A stretch of 64,000 nt of DNA from Simiduia sp. 21SJ11W-1 (lineage in GTDB: Bacteria > Pseudomonadota > Gammaproteobacteria > Pseudomonadales > Cellvibrionaceae), in the NCBI RefSeq assembly GCF_024138675.1, contig NZ_CP090959.1:2759501-2823500 (forward strand), written 5' to 3'. This document shows positions 16,748 through 26,750 of the stretch, piece by piece. A program made the translations under genes and the position numbers. The number at the start of each line of letters is the position of its first letter. The stretch's first letter is position 1. The notes below the pieces were generated by a model that was given only the letters and a program-made list of their open reading frames with translations, had not been told where the DNA came from and did no database searches.

Positions 16748-19318
16748 TTAAAATCTGTAGTTTGCCTTGGCATACCAGAAGCTGCCGTTAATACCAAAGG
16801 GTGAGGTTTCGTAATACCAGGCGCCAGACCAACTTGGATCCGGGTTGCCGTTAGCACCGGTATAGCGCATTGGCTCTTGATCCAACAGGTTGCTGGCACC
16901 CACTTTCAACGCGAAGTTTTCGTTGATGTCGTAACCCACTTCCATGTCCAGCGTAATGGCCGAATCGCCGGTGATGGCATCGCTTGAATCATCGGCGTGA
17001 ATAGCCAGGTACTCACCGTAGTAATTGGCGCGCAAGAAGCCCGACAAATTACCCCAGTACTGGGCCCAGGTGAAGGTTGCGCGGTGGTTGGGCAGCTCTT
17101 CTTCCAAACGCTGCACATCCCAATCACTGGTGATGGTGTATTTGTCTACTTCGGTCTCGTTGTAGTTGTAGGCTGCGGTGAAATCTGCAGACCCACTGAA
17201 CAAATCGGTACTGTAGGTAGCTACAACATCCACACCCTGGGTTGTGGTGTCGAAATCATTGGTAAAGAAGTTAAAGTGCGTGAGGGTGCCAATCAAATCT
17301 GCAGCCGGCATATCCGATGGCAAGGAGGCTCGAGTGGCATCATCCAGGAACTTGGAATCGGTCACGGTAATGCGGTCGGTCACTTCAATGTGGTAGAAGT
17401 CTACGGTCACATCAACCTCACCCACATTGGCAACCAAACCCAAGGTGAAGCTTTCGGATTCTTCCGGCGACAGCGCTTTACCGCCCAGCGCCTCAGACAC
17501 CGGGTGCAATGGGTCAAGCGTTGCCACGTTCATCAAACCAAAACCTTCAATGTTGGTGGTTTGGGTATTCACCACATTGCTCTGGCCCATGGTGGGAGCA
17601 CGGAAGCCGGTGCCCACAGAGCCGCGTAAGGCCAGGCTATCCATCAAGCTCCAGTTGAAGGTGAGCTTGTAATTGGTGGTATCGCCGAAATCCGAGAAGC
17701 TTTCGTAGCGCAGCGCACCACCCACCAACAGCGCATCAGTAACCTGGTGCTCTATGTCGCCGTAGAGCGCGAAATTATTGCGCTCGTATTGGCGTGCGGA
17801 ATCCGAGTGGAAACCCGGGAAGCCGTGCGAGCCCACGGTAAATACCGCCAGCGAATTATTTGGATCCGGATCACCGGAAATCACGTTATCCAAATCCGAG
17901 TAGCGGCCCGCTTTCCAGGAGGCGGTTTCACCGGCCACAATTTCAAAGCTGTCTTCACGCCACTCCCAACCGGCCGCCACACTGGTGTCGCCAAATACAC
18001 GGGAGAAATCAACGTTAAAGGTTTTTTCCTGCTGGATGTAAGAACCGGTATCAAAGTTTTGTGGTGATTCGGGGCCCATAGACGGGTTAATGGTATTGTT
18101 TAAACCGAATTTGGATTGGCTGCGGCCAATGCCGAAGCTGAAGTCGTAACCCCACTCATCCATAAAGCCACCGTTAAAGGTGCCTTTGGTGCCGGCGGTT
18201 AAGGCTGAATCGATTACTGTGCCAACAAAGCGCGGGGTGTAACCGCCCGGGTACATTTCGTTTACAGCCCAGCAGCTATCCGAGGCGATAATCGCCGCCA
18301 GCAGCGGATCAGTATCGGGGTTGCCGGTGCCGGCGGGGCCGGTGGCGAGATTACAGTTGCCATCAACGTTGGCAATCAGGCGGTTGCTATCCCAGGTAAA
18401 TACACCCTGACGCCCGTTTGGCGGCCGGAAGTAAAAACCGCCATCTGCCGTGCGGGTTGCGTGGTTGGCAAACAGGTAGGCCTCTTTATCGCCACCCAAT
18501 TCAAGGCCCGCATTGATGAACAGGGTCATGTCGTCTTCAATTTTTGGCGAACCCCAGATCATGCTGGGCGAAGGTACATCTTCTACGCCATCGGCAATCA
18601 ATGCCAAATCGCGCGAGCTTGCGCTGGAACGCACCGTGTCATCCACCTGGTTCCACTGGGCGCTAACGTTGAAAAAGCCGTTGCTGGTGAGTGGCATGCC
18701 GATGTTGGCAGAGATGGTGGTGGTGTCGCCATCGCCCTCGGTGTATTGGCCGTATTTCACTTCAACGTTGCCGCCTTCGGCATCGTCTTTCAATACAAAG
18801 TTCATCACACCGGCAATGGCATCAGAGCCGTACTGGGCGGCCGCGCCATCGCGCAGCACTTCCACTTGTTTGAGTGCAATGCTTGGAATAACAGAAATAT
18901 CCGGGCCCTGGGCGCCTTTGTTCAAGCCGCCGCCCTGGAACACAATCACAGAGGAGCGGTGGCGGCGCTTGCCGTTGACCAATATCAGTGTGCTGTCTGA
19001 TGCCAGGCCACGCAGGTTAACCGGGCGAATAATAGAGGCCGCATCGCTGATGGGCTGCTGCAGCACGTTGAAAGACGGAATGCTGCCCTTGAGCATTTCC
19101 AGCATGTCGCTGGAGCCGGATTTTGAAATTTCATCGGCGGTAATTACATCCACCGGCACCGGTGATTGAGTGGCGGAGCGAGGGGCAACCCGCGAGCCCA
19201 CGGTTACAACTTCTTCCAGAAGTTCCATATCGTCAGACTGCGCCATGGCCATCGGCACACCCATGCTACCCAGCAACGCTACAGCAGAGATTGAAGTCAC
19301 TATCTTTCTCTGAATCAT
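16748..19318 (-). CDS. TonB-dependent receptor
   Basis: An 856-aa outer-membrane receptor with signal peptide (VTSISAVALLGSMGVPMAMA). The region after it (LLEEVVTVGSRVAPRSATQ) resembles that of the neighbouring receptor. The plug shows RPVNLRGLASDSTLILVNGK, RRHRSSVIVFQGGGLN and VEVLRDGAAAQYGSDAIAG. The barrel ends in WYAKANYRF. A barrel loop carries two cysteines (CNLATG and SDSCWAVNEMYPGG). There is no STN domain, so it is a plain transporter. It is a paralogue of the receptors on both sides and probably a separate transcript, with its own terminator. The substrate is not known. Confidence 0.93.
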   Translation of the reverse strand: MIQRKIVTSISAVALLGSMGVPMAMAQSDDMELLEEVVTVGSRVAPRSATQSPVPVDVITADEISKSGSSDMLEMLKGSIPSFNVLQQPISDAASIIRPVNLRGLASDSTLILVNGKRRHRSSVIVFQGGGLNKGAQGPDISVIPSIALKQVEVLRDGAAAQYGSDAIAGVMNFVLKDDAEGGNVEVKYGQYTEGDGDTTTISANIGMPLTSNGFFNVSAQWNQVDDTVRSSASSRDLALIADGVEDVPSPSMIWGSPKIEDDMTLFINAGLELGGDKEAYLFANHATRTADGGFYFRPPNGRQGVFTWDSNRLIANVDGNCNLATGPAGTGNPDTDPLLAAIIASDSCWAVNEMYPGGYTPRFVGTVIDSALTAGTKGTFNGGFMDEWGYDFSFGIGRSQSKFGLNNTINPSMGPESPQNFDTGSYIQQEKTFNVDFSRVFGDTSVAAGWEWREDSFEIVAGETASWKAGRYSDLDNVISGDPDPNNSLAVFTVGSHGFPGFHSDSARQYERNNFALYGDIEHQVTDALLVGGALRYESFSDFGDTTNYKLTFNWSLMDSLALRGSVGTGFRAPTMGQSNVVNTQTTNIEGFGLMNVATLDPLHPVSEALGGKALSPEESESFTLGLVANVGEVDVTVDFYHIEVTDRITVTDSKFLDDATRASLPSDMPAADLIGTLTHFNFFTNDFDTTTQGVDVVATYSTDLFSGSADFTAAYNYNETEVDKYTITSDWDVQRLEEELPNHRATFTWAQYWGNLSGFLRANYYGEYLAIHADDSSDAITGDSAITLDMEVGYDINENFALKVGASNLLDQEPMRYTGANGNPDPSWSGAWYYETSPFGINGSFWYAKANYRF

Positions 19319-19529
19319 TATGTGTCTCCCAAAGAGCTTTTATTGGTTATGTACGGCTTTGTCGAAACTACCCATTGAGGATAGTTCAGTCCGTATTAGG
19401 AGTACGTAAAAGTGTCAAAAAACCGCTAGCGGAAATTACTACCCAGGGAAAGTAATTAAATCTGCACAAGGTTTTAACAAATAAAGAAATGATTCTTGCT
19501 GAGATAAACTAAAAGAAAGGATAAAAAAC

Positions 19530-22361
19530 CTAAAACAACCACTCGGCGCGCAGATAATAAAAGGCCCCGTTAATGCCGTAGGGTGAGGCCTCCCAAGGGT
19601 ATCTAAAACTTTCGCCTGAGATAGACGCCAATAAACTGTCTTTGGCAATTTCGCGCGGGTAGGTATCGAGCAGGTTGTTGCCGCCCACCGCCATTGAAAG
19701 CCCCGTGCCAAAGTTGTAGCCGATATCGCCATCGAGTAACCAAGCAGTGCCCGAGTGGTGCACCGAATCCTGCACATCGGGTAAATCTACCCCCAGGCCC
19801 TGTTCGGTAAAATAACTGGTGCTCACATTGCCGTAATAGTTTGCGCGTAATCCCAGCGACCAACCGCGGTACTGCCAATCCAGATTCACCAACAATCGCT
19901 CTCGGGGTTGGCCGCGCTCCACCAACATCACTTGCGCGTCGGAAAATAACCGCCCCGGCGCAATGCCCGGCGGCTCTACCAACGCTAACACTTGTGTGCG
20001 ATTGGTGTGGGCAGATAAAGACACGCCTGTGGCTCCCAGCGAGTGCTGCCAACGGTAACGGGCCACAAAATCAAAGCCCAGTGTGCGGGTATCCATGCTG
20101 TTGTAAAGAAACTGCACCGCGCCCACATTGTGCGCCTGCTGCGCGAGTGCCTGGGTGAGTGCGCAGTTCGACGGGCAGGGCTCATCGGCCGCGGCAATCA
20201 CATCGCTCAAGGCAATGGCATCGGCCACATCAATTAAAAAGGCGTCGAAGGTGACGGAAAATTCAGCCAACGGCTGCCACACCAGCCCAAGACCCGCCTG
20301 ACTTGAACGCTCGGCCTCCAAATCCGGCACCGCCAGCGCGTCCAGCACCGGGTTGCCCTCAGCAGCATGAAGTGTGTTGGTGAGCACATCCGGCCCGATG
20401 TTGGTAATGATGTGGGTAAAGTTCGCCTGATTCAGCCCCGGTGCCCGAAAGCCCGTGGCCAGGGTGCCGCGCGCACTCAAACCCGGCGCCAGCTGCCAGC
20501 GCAACGCCAGCTTGCCGGTAAGATTGCCGCCAATGCCATCGTAGTGCTCCCAGCGGCTGGCCACCGACACCGCCAGGGCCTCATTGGCCTGCATTTCAAC
20601 CTCCACAAAGCCTGCGCCACTGTTGCGCACATCAGACACCGGCAAGCGGTAACCCGGGTAGGCCTGCATACCGGCCTGCGCCCGGCTGCGCGCCTGGCCG
20701 TCGCTGCACTGGGGGCCTGCCTCTGCAGGGCATGGGTCTAGCGGGCTTGGGATAAACAGCGCGAAATCGTCTTCGGGGCCATAGGCGTAAGAGGCGAAAT
20801 CTCCCGGCCGAATTTGGTAGTGCTCGCGCCTGAACTCAAGCCCCAAGGTCACCCAGAATTCATCCAGCCCGTTGGCATCCAGCAAACCCGAGGCCACCAA
20901 GCCCTGCTGCCACTGGCTGTAGCGCAGCTCACCATTGCGCGCCTGGGTTGGGGTATCGCTGCCGAGAGAGACGTTCACCGAGTAGTCGGTACCCTGCTGA
21001 AACCGGTTGGCACCGTAGCTGCTGAAAAGATCCAACTGCCAGTGCTCCGAAAGCGCCCACAGCGCACCCACCGTTAGCGCGTCGTCTTCGGTGCGGGTGT
21101 ATTGCAGCGGCAAAAAGCCTTCCGGGTCTAGCTCGGGTAAGTAGCGCGCGCTTACCGGCGGCGCTCCGGCACGGGCTCCGGCACCGCGATAAAACCCGGC
21201 CGATAATCCTTCGCGGTGCGACACGCCGCCAAAACTGTAGAGCGCCAATGCATCGCTTAACGGCAGCCGCGCATGGGTAAACAGGCTGCTACTGGTTTGC
21301 TCGGTATCGCCAATGCGCATGCTCACCCGCGCGGGGGTAAAGCGTTGATCGGGTGCGGCGCGGTTGGTGGCGGCGCGGTCTTGGCCTTCGAGGGTTACAA
21401 ACACACTGCCCTGCTCGCCCAGCGCCAGGCCGCCTGAGAGGCTGGCAATCACCGTGGCGCCATCGCCCTGGGCCGTTTGGCCGTACTGGACATCCAGCTC
21501 CGGGGCCTGTTCACCTTCTTTTAACACCAGGTTTAACACGCCGGCAATGGCGTCTGACCCATACTGGGCGCTGGCGCCATCGCGCAGCACTTCAATGCGC
21601 TCAAGCGCCGCGGTGGGTATGGCGTTCATGTCGGTGCCGGATGAACCCCGCCCCACCACCTGCTGGATGTTGATTTGGGCCTGATGATGGCGGCGCTTGC
21701 CATCTACCATTACCAGCAACTGGTCGGGGTTCATGCCGCGCAGGGTTGCCGGGCGCACCAGGTCTGAACCATCGCTGACCATAGTGCGCGAATAGTTAAA
21801 TGAGGGTGCCTGGCTTTGCAGCTGCTCGCCGAGCGAGGCCGGGGCTGCGCGCTCCAGCAGGTAACCTTGCACAATATCCACCGGCACCGCCGATTGCAGC
21901 AGCCGCCGCTGGCGCGCGCGCGTGCCGATGGTTACAAGCTCTTCCATTACCGGCTGCGGTAGCTGGCCAGTATTGGTGGGCGCTGGAGTGGCTTGTGGGT
22001 TTTGCGGCTCGGAAGCGACAGGCGGTGCGGCAAGCGCACCCGGGCTAATCAGAAAAATGCCCGGCTCCAGTTCCTGCAGCTGCAGCGGCAGGCCACTGAG
22101 CAACTGGCGCAGGCCCTGCTCTGGCTCAAGCTCCCCCACCAAAGGGGGCGCTTGCAGCCCTTCAAGCTCAGGCGGACGAAATACCAGCCGTAAGGTGGCA
22201 GATTGCTCGGCAAAGGCCAGCAGGGAATCAGCCAGTGGCTGGGCGGGTAAATTAAATGATTGCGGTGCAGCGCAAATGCTGGAAACCCACGCGCCCAACC
22301 CCAGGGCCATATACCAAGGCCTGAGGCTACCGGGAAATCGCTTGTGAGAATAACCTGCCAC
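19530..22361 (-). CDS. TonB-dependent transducer with STN domain (FecA type)
   Basis: A 943-aa outer-membrane receptor. After the signal region an STN (secretin/TonB short N-terminal) domain occupies about residues 35-105 (FNLPAQPLADSLLAFAEQSA to LEPGIFLI). A Pro/Ala linker leads to the TonB-box region (MEELVTIGTRARQRR), plug (RPATLRGMNPDQLLVMVDGK; VLRDGASAQYGSDAIAG) and barrel ending YYLRAEWLF. In FecA-type systems the STN domain passes ligand binding to a FecR-like anti-sigma protein. Such a FecR gene and an ECF sigma gene lie directly upstream in the same direction (gaps 79 and 34 nt), so the three form one surface-signalling operon. The receptor core is the same subfamily as the two neighbours; the ligand is unknown. 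Confidence 0.93.
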   Translation of the reverse strand: MAGYSHKRFPGSLRPWYMALGLGAWVSSICAAPQSFNLPAQPLADSLLAFAEQSATLRLVFRPPELEGLQAPPLVGELEPEQGLRQLLSGLPLQLQELEPGIFLISPGALAAPPVASEPQNPQATPAPTNTGQLPQPVMEELVTIGTRARQRRLLQSAVPVDIVQGYLLERAAPASLGEQLQSQAPSFNYSRTMVSDGSDLVRPATLRGMNPDQLLVMVDGKRRHHQAQINIQQVVGRGSSGTDMNAIPTAALERIEVLRDGASAQYGSDAIAGVLNLVLKEGEQAPELDVQYGQTAQGDGATVIASLSGGLALGEQGSVFVTLEGQDRAATNRAAPDQRFTPARVSMRIGDTEQTSSSLFTHARLPLSDALALYSFGGVSHREGLSAGFYRGAGARAGAPPVSARYLPELDPEGFLPLQYTRTEDDALTVGALWALSEHWQLDLFSSYGANRFQQGTDYSVNVSLGSDTPTQARNGELRYSQWQQGLVASGLLDANGLDEFWVTLGLEFRREHYQIRPGDFASYAYGPEDDFALFIPSPLDPCPAEAGPQCSDGQARSRAQAGMQAYPGYRLPVSDVRNSGAGFVEVEMQANEALAVSVASRWEHYDGIGGNLTGKLALRWQLAPGLSARGTLATGFRAPGLNQANFTHIITNIGPDVLTNTLHAAEGNPVLDALAVPDLEAERSSQAGLGLVWQPLAEFSVTFDAFLIDVADAIALSDVIAAADEPCPSNCALTQALAQQAHNVGAVQFLYNSMDTRTLGFDFVARYRWQHSLGATGVSLSAHTNRTQVLALVEPPGIAPGRLFSDAQVMLVERGQPRERLLVNLDWQYRGWSLGLRANYYGNVSTSYFTEQGLGVDLPDVQDSVHHSGTAWLLDGDIGYNFGTGLSMAVGGNNLLDTYPREIAKDSLLASISGESFRYPWEASPYGINGAFYYLRAEWLF

Positions 22362-22440
22362 AGAGAGCTTCTTTTAAGTCCGCTTGTGCGTGTTATACCA
22401 GAGTTTGCGCCATAAACCGTATACTGGCGCCACCAGCCGA

Positions 22441-23427
22441 CTAGTGCGCGGGGTCAGTGTCGCGATACAAGAGCGTCAGCAGCGGGGTAATTTGCACGGC
22501 TTTTATGGGGAAGCCTGCCTCAAGCATGGTAACCGCACCCGGGGTATCGCCAATGGCAAAGGCACCGCCCACTCGCACGGCCGACAAATCGGCATCGGCA
22601 ATCACCAAGCGCTGGTAGCTGTGGCGATTCATTTCTTCAACAAACTCCGCCAGCGCCACATTGGCGAAATACAAACGCTGCTCGCGCCAGCTCAAGGCCT
22701 TGCGTACATCTTCGGCGCTGCGCTCAGTCACAAGGCCCAGCTGCTCACCCACGCGAATACTTTGCTGGGCAGCGAGCCGCTTGGCCGGTGCCGCGGCCGC
22801 ACTGACATCCACCAGCCCCTCGGTAACCAACACCGAGGTGGCATCGCCATAGGTGCGCACGCCAAAGGCCGTGCCCACTGCTCGGGCATCGCCCTGCTCG
22901 GTTGCCACAATAAATGGGCGCGCAGGATTCTTGGCCACTTCAACAAACAACTCACCACTCAAGAGCTCTACACGCCGCTCCTGTTCAGTGAATACAAGGT
23001 TTACGCGGGTCGCTGAATTGAGTGTCAGCCGGCTGCCATCGGCCAACAGGTGGGTTTGCTGCTCGCCCACACCGGTGCGTAAATCGGGCTGCATCAACAA
23101 CATCATGAGCGCCGCACCCGCCACCAACAGGCTGGCCACCCGCGCCAAGGGCGCGCGCCGCCACAGGGGCTGCTGCGGTGCATCCAGAGCAATGGCGGCA
23201 CGCACAGGCAAACTCTGCCCAGCAGCCTTAGCCTGCAGCGCCTCTACCACCTGTGCGAGCTGCTGGCACCGGGCACGCGCTTGGGCAAACGCGCTTCTGT
23301 GCGCGGGGCTTGCCCTTAACCATTGGCGCAATAAATGGGCTTGCTCTTCGCTTAAACCATCGAGCTGGCGCTCGGCCCAAATACTGGCTTGCTGGTCGAT
23401 GTCGGCGCTGTGTACTAACTGGATCAT
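22441..23427 (-). CDS. FecR-family anti-sigma factor / signal transducer
   Basis: A 328-aa inner-membrane protein. The cytoplasmic N-terminus has the FecR motif (ASIWAERQLDGLSEEQAHLL, WLRASPAHRSAFAQA). One membrane segment (VASLLVAGAALMMLLM, about residues 95-112) follows. The periplasmic FecR domain shows LLADGSRLTLNSATRV, RRVELLSGELFVEVAK and AVGTAFGVRTYGD, and a C-terminal part (EFVEEMNRHSYQRLVIAD) is expected to meet the receptor STN domain. The start at 23427, 34 nt after the sigma gene, was chosen because it begins the conserved N-terminus. It probably controls the ECF sigma factor encoded before it. Confidence 0.9.
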   Translation of the reverse strand: MIQLVHSADIDQQASIWAERQLDGLSEEQAHLLRQWLRASPAHRSAFAQARARCQQLAQVVEALQAKAAGQSLPVRAAIALDAPQQPLWRRAPLARVASLLVAGAALMMLLMQPDLRTGVGEQQTHLLADGSRLTLNSATRVNLVFTEQERRVELLSGELFVEVAKNPARPFIVATEQGDARAVGTAFGVRTYGDATSVLVTEGLVDVSAAAAPAKRLAAQQSIRVGEQLGLVTERSAEDVRKALSWREQRLYFANVALAEFVEEMNRHSYQRLVIADADLSAVRVGGAFAIGDTPGAVTMLEAGFPIKAVQITPLLTLLYRDTDPAH

Positions 23428-23461
23428 AGTGGCTACTGCATTATTTTTGGATTGGGCACTG

Positions 23462-24028
23462 TTAGTCTTGCAACAGGCTCCGGCACTGGCGCATTCCTGC
23501 GGCCACGTGCTTCTCAACAGTACTTACGGATATGCCAAGCTTTTCCGCAATAGCCTTTTGAGAAAACTGGTGAATTTTGCGCATCACAAACACCCGCCGG
23601 CACTGGGGCGGCAAAGCTTCAATCACGCGGTTTAATTGGTCGATGGCCTCTTGGTCGATGGCGCGCTGCTCGGGCGTAGGCAGCGGATCCATGAGCGACT
23701 CGACATCCACGCCGGCATCCACCTCGCTCACCTTTTGATGGCGGGCGCGATCGATCACCAGGTTGCGGGCGATGGTAAACAGCAGGCTACGCGCACGGCT
23801 AAGGTCTACCCGCTCACCGTGGCGCTGCAAGCGCTCGTAGGTTTCGTGCAACAGGTCTGCTACGTCGTCATCGTGGTGCACCCGCGCCCACAGAAATCGC
23901 TTGAGCAGCGGCGTATATTCCTGAAACAAGGCAGCCAACGCCGGATCATGGGCATTCGCTGCCCCACCTTCCGGATGAAGATCACCGGGCAAGGGCACAC
24001 CTGAGTTTATATATGTGGGCTGTGGCAA
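23462..24028 (-). CDS. ECF sigma factor (FecI-like)
   Basis: A 188-aa RNA polymerase sigma factor. Sigma region 2 is ALAALFQEYTPLLKRFL to RSLLFTIARNLVIDRARHQ, with the conserved DVADLLHETYERLQ. A linker with PTPEQRAIDQEAI precedes region 4 (ALPPQCRRVFVMRKIHQFS, QKAIAEKLGISVSTVEKHV). It should transcribe the receptor genes when FecR relays the signal. No in-frame ATG lies near the N-terminus; TTG at 24028 with GAGAGAG about 7 nt upstream is the best start, and GTG at 23998 is an alternative. Weak initiation would suit low constitutive expression of an ECF factor. Confidence 0.9.
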   Translation of the reverse strand: MPQPTYINSGVPLPGDLHPEGGAANAHDPALAALFQEYTPLLKRFLWARVHHDDDVADLLHETYERLQRHGERVDLSRARSLLFTIARNLVIDRARHQKVSEVDAGVDVESLMDPLPTPEQRAIDQEAIDQLNRVIEALPPQCRRVFVMRKIHQFSQKAIAEKLGISVSTVEKHVAAGMRQCRSLLQD

Positions 24029-24167
24029 AGCACACTCTCTCGTTATTTTGTTAGGTGAATGCTCTGTTCTACCGTGAAAGCCTGTTTCTGGCCAGCATCA
24101 TTTTTAAAACGAGCGTACCACAGTCGCGCCGCTAACTGAACGCAGCCGCTTAGGCGCGATAAACCCG

Positions 24168-25079
24168 CTAAGCGGCACCGGCCTTGGCCAACCCCAACAA
24201 CCACGCACGGCAGGTGGCCGCTGCGGTATTGGCCGGTAAATCCTGATCGGCCACCAGGTAATAGCCCCCCTCGCAAGGCAAGCGCTCACCCAACTGGCAC
24301 AGGTCGCCCTGGGCAATGCGATCGGCCACAAAGTACCAGGGCAAAACCGTCGCCCCCAGGCCCTGCTGGGCGGCCTGCAGCAATAGCGGGAATGTTTCCA
24401 GCCGCTGGCCGGGCAAACGGCTGATCTCGGTGGTACCCAGGCCCGCGGCCCGCCACCAGTAAGCGGTAGAGGATTCCGGGCTTGTGTGGTGCAACAAGGG
24501 GTAGCGCACAAGCTCGCCCGGGGTACCCAGGTTGCCGTATTTCGCCAACAAAGCGCCCGTGGCCACTGCCACCAGCTCATCGCCCATTAAAAAGTCTGCC
24601 TGCATGCCCGGCCAGTGGCCCTGGCCAAATAAAATGGTGAGGTCGCACGCCACCTGGCGCTGGTAGAGTTTATGAATATCTGTCATTAAATGCAGCGAGA
24701 TATCCGGATGCTCATCGGTGAAGCCTGCCAGTGCCGGCAGCAGCCAGTGGCTGGCCAGCGCCGGCTCAATACCCAGCACTATGTGGTGGCCCGGGCGAAA
24801 CTGGCGAATTTCATCGGTGGCCTGGGCCAGCAGCTGCAATACCGGCGCGATTTGCGAGTAGTAACGCTGGCCAGCCGCCGTGAGCTCCATGCGCTGGCGC
24901 ACCCGCTCGAACAGCGCCTGGCCCAGCAGCTCTTCGAGCTGTTTGATTTGCCGGCTCACTGCACTCTGGGTTAAACACAGGCGCTCGGCGGCTTTGGTGA
25001 CATTGCCGGTTTCAACCGAGGTGGCAAAGCACTGCAGGCTGGCGGTAGATGGCAATTGACCTTTCATGGTGCACTTCAT
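24168..25079 (-). CDS. LysR-family transcriptional regulator
   Basis: A 303-aa regulator. The N-terminal winged helix-turn-helix (LQCFATSVETGNVTKAAERL, LTQSAVSRQIKQLEE) is followed by a substrate-binding domain of two lobes. The pattern LEELLGQALFERVRQRMELT is usual for LysR proteins related to GcvA-type regulators. It is transcribed away from the aldehyde dehydrogenase gene with a 179-nt shared intergenic region, the usual arrangement for a LysR regulator and its target. The inducer is unknown. It ends 140 nt from the oppositely placed sigma factor start region and is a separate unit. Confidence 0.88.
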   Translation of the reverse strand: MKCTMKGQLPSTASLQCFATSVETGNVTKAAERLCLTQSAVSRQIKQLEELLGQALFERVRQRMELTAAGQRYYSQIAPVLQLLAQATDEIRQFRPGHHIVLGIEPALASHWLLPALAGFTDEHPDISLHLMTDIHKLYQRQVACDLTILFGQGHWPGMQADFLMGDELVAVATGALLAKYGNLGTPGELVRYPLLHHTSPESSTAYWWRAAGLGTTEISRLPGQRLETFPLLLQAAQQGLGATVLPWYFVADRIAQGDLCQLGERLPCEGGYYLVADQDLPANTAAATCRAWLLGLAKAGAA

Positions 25080-25258
25080 GCGCTTTTGGAATGGGTTGTT
25101 CAGACTAAATCGTTTTCCCCGCCCTGGCTAGGGCGTTTATGCTGAGGGTTTTGGGGCATAGCGTGTTCTATAGCGAACCGCTAGGCTGCACGCACTGGTG
25201 GCAGCGGCTTAGCAAGTGCCGGCAACGGCCACCCCGTTGAATGATGAGAGGATCAAGC

Positions 25259-26671
25259 ATGAAAACCTACGACAGCTTCTATATAAACGGCCAATGGGTA
25301 AAAGCCCAAGGGCGTGAGACCTTCGACGTGATCAACCCGGCCACCGAAGCCCCCGTGGCGCGTGTGCCCATGGGTTCACCCGCTGACGTAGACGCCGCCG
25401 TTGCCGCAGCACGGGCCGCCTTCGACAGCTGGTCTGCCACTTCGGCCCAAACCCGGTGCGATTTGATCAACAAAGTGGCCGAGCTTATGAAAGCACGGGA
25501 AGCAGATTTGGTAGAGGCGGTAAGCAGCGCCATGGGCTGCCCGCGCCACCTCACACCGGATTTACAGGTAAAAGGCCCCACTTTTGCCATGGCAAGCTTT
25601 GCCGAGCGCGCCTTTGTAATGGAGCAAAGCCGAGAGGCCGGCAATTCGCTGGTGGTAAAAGAACCCGTGGGCGTGTGCGGCTTTATTAACCCCTGGAACT
25701 ACCCGCTGCACCAGTTTGTGGGCAAAGTGGCACCGGCGCTGGCCGCCGGCTGCACCATGGTAATCAAGCCCTCTGAGCAAACGCCGCTGCAAGATTTGAT
25801 TATGGCGGAAATCATGCACGAGGCAGGCATACCCGCGGGTGTATTTAACCTGGTGATTGGCGCAGGCCCTGTGGTGGGTGCGGCGATCAGCAGCCATCCG
25901 CAAGTTGACATGGTGTCTTTTACCGGCAGCACCCGTGCCGGCAAAATGATCGCCCAAGCAGCCGCTGAAACCGTCAAGCGCGTCACCCAGGAGCTGGGCG
26001 GTAAATCGCCTTACATCATCACCGAGGATGCCGACCTTGAAGCCGCCGTTAAATACGGCGTAGAAGACGTGATGATCAACTCCGGCCAAACCTGTACAGC
26101 GCTTACCCGCATGCTGGTGCCCGCCAGCCGCTATGAAGAAGCCGTGGCCATCGCCAAGGCGCACACAGAATCTTTGGTAGTGGGCGCCGGCGATGACGCT
26201 TTTGTTGGCCCCATGTCGTCTGCGCGCCAATTGGCTGTGGTGCAAAGCTATATTGACAAAGGTTTGGCCGAAGGCGCCCGCCTGGTTACCGGCGGGCCGG
26301 GTAAACCCGAGCACCTGGGCGCAGGCTTTTATGCAAAGCCCACCATCTTTGCCGATGTCACCAATAACATGGCCATTGCGCGCGAAGAAATTTTTGGCCC
26401 GGTGCTGTGCATGATCGCCTACCACACTGAAGCCGAAGCCATCGCCATTGCCAACGACACACCCTACGGCTTATCGAGCGGTGTTTACGCAAAAAATAAA
26501 GAAGCCGGCATCGCCATTGCCCGTAAAATTCGCGCGGGCCAATGCTACGTAAACGGCGGCTCATTCAACTATTTGGCACCCTTTGGTGGTTACAAACAGT
26601 CGGGCAACGGCCGCGAGTTTGGCGAGGAAGGCATGCATGAATTTATCGAAACCAAAGCTATGCAACTTTAG
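25259..26671 (+). CDS. NAD(P)-dependent aldehyde dehydrogenase
   Basis: A 470-aa cytoplasmic enzyme of the ALDH superfamily, oxidising an aldehyde to the carboxylic acid. Catalytic residues are visible: Cys279 in NSGQTCTAL and Glu245 in TQELGGKSP. Also present are NPWNYPLHQFVGKVAPALAA, the cofactor segment FTGSTRAGKMI, EEIFGPVLC, and the end motif GGYKQSGNGREFGEEG. The exact substrate cannot be told; related enzymes act on betaine aldehyde or other aliphatic aldehydes. The ATG at 25259 is preferred over two upstream ATGs because AGAGGA lies 7 nt before it. It is divergent from the LysR gene and ends in a strong terminator. Confidence 0.92.
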   Translation: MKTYDSFYINGQWVKAQGRETFDVINPATEAPVARVPMGSPADVDAAVAAARAAFDSWSATSAQTRCDLINKVAELMKAREADLVEAVSSAMGCPRHLTPDLQVKGPTFAMASFAERAFVMEQSREAGNSLVVKEPVGVCGFINPWNYPLHQFVGKVAPALAAGCTMVIKPSEQTPLQDLIMAEIMHEAGIPAGVFNLVIGAGPVVGAAISSHPQVDMVSFTGSTRAGKMIAQAAAETVKRVTQELGGKSPYIITEDADLEAAVKYGVEDVMINSGQTCTALTRMLVPASRYEEAVAIAKAHTESLVVGAGDDAFVGPMSSARQLAVVQSYIDKGLAEGARLVTGGPGKPEHLGAGFYAKPTIFADVTNNMAIAREEIFGPVLCMIAYHTEAEAIAIANDTPYGLSSGVYAKNKEAGIAIARKIRAGQCYVNGGSFNYLAPFGGYKQSGNGREFGEEGMHEFIETKAMQL

Positions 26672-26722
26672 GCGCCACTATCCGCCCGAAGTTTGAAGAA
26701 ACTTTGCTCACACGAAAGCATT

Positions 26723-26750
26723 AAAGCGGCTCACCAAAGCCGCTTTTTTT
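26723..26750 (+). terminator. Intrinsic terminator of aldehyde dehydrogenase gene
   Basis: A perfect 9-bp stem (AAAGCGGCT / AGCCGCTTT) with loop CACCAA is followed by more T residues, 51 nt after the stop. Confidence 0.92.

Noticed and set aside
25562-26425. Open frame of 287 codons on the minus strand
   Set aside because: Antisense to the aldehyde dehydrogenase gene, which has all its catalytic motifs.
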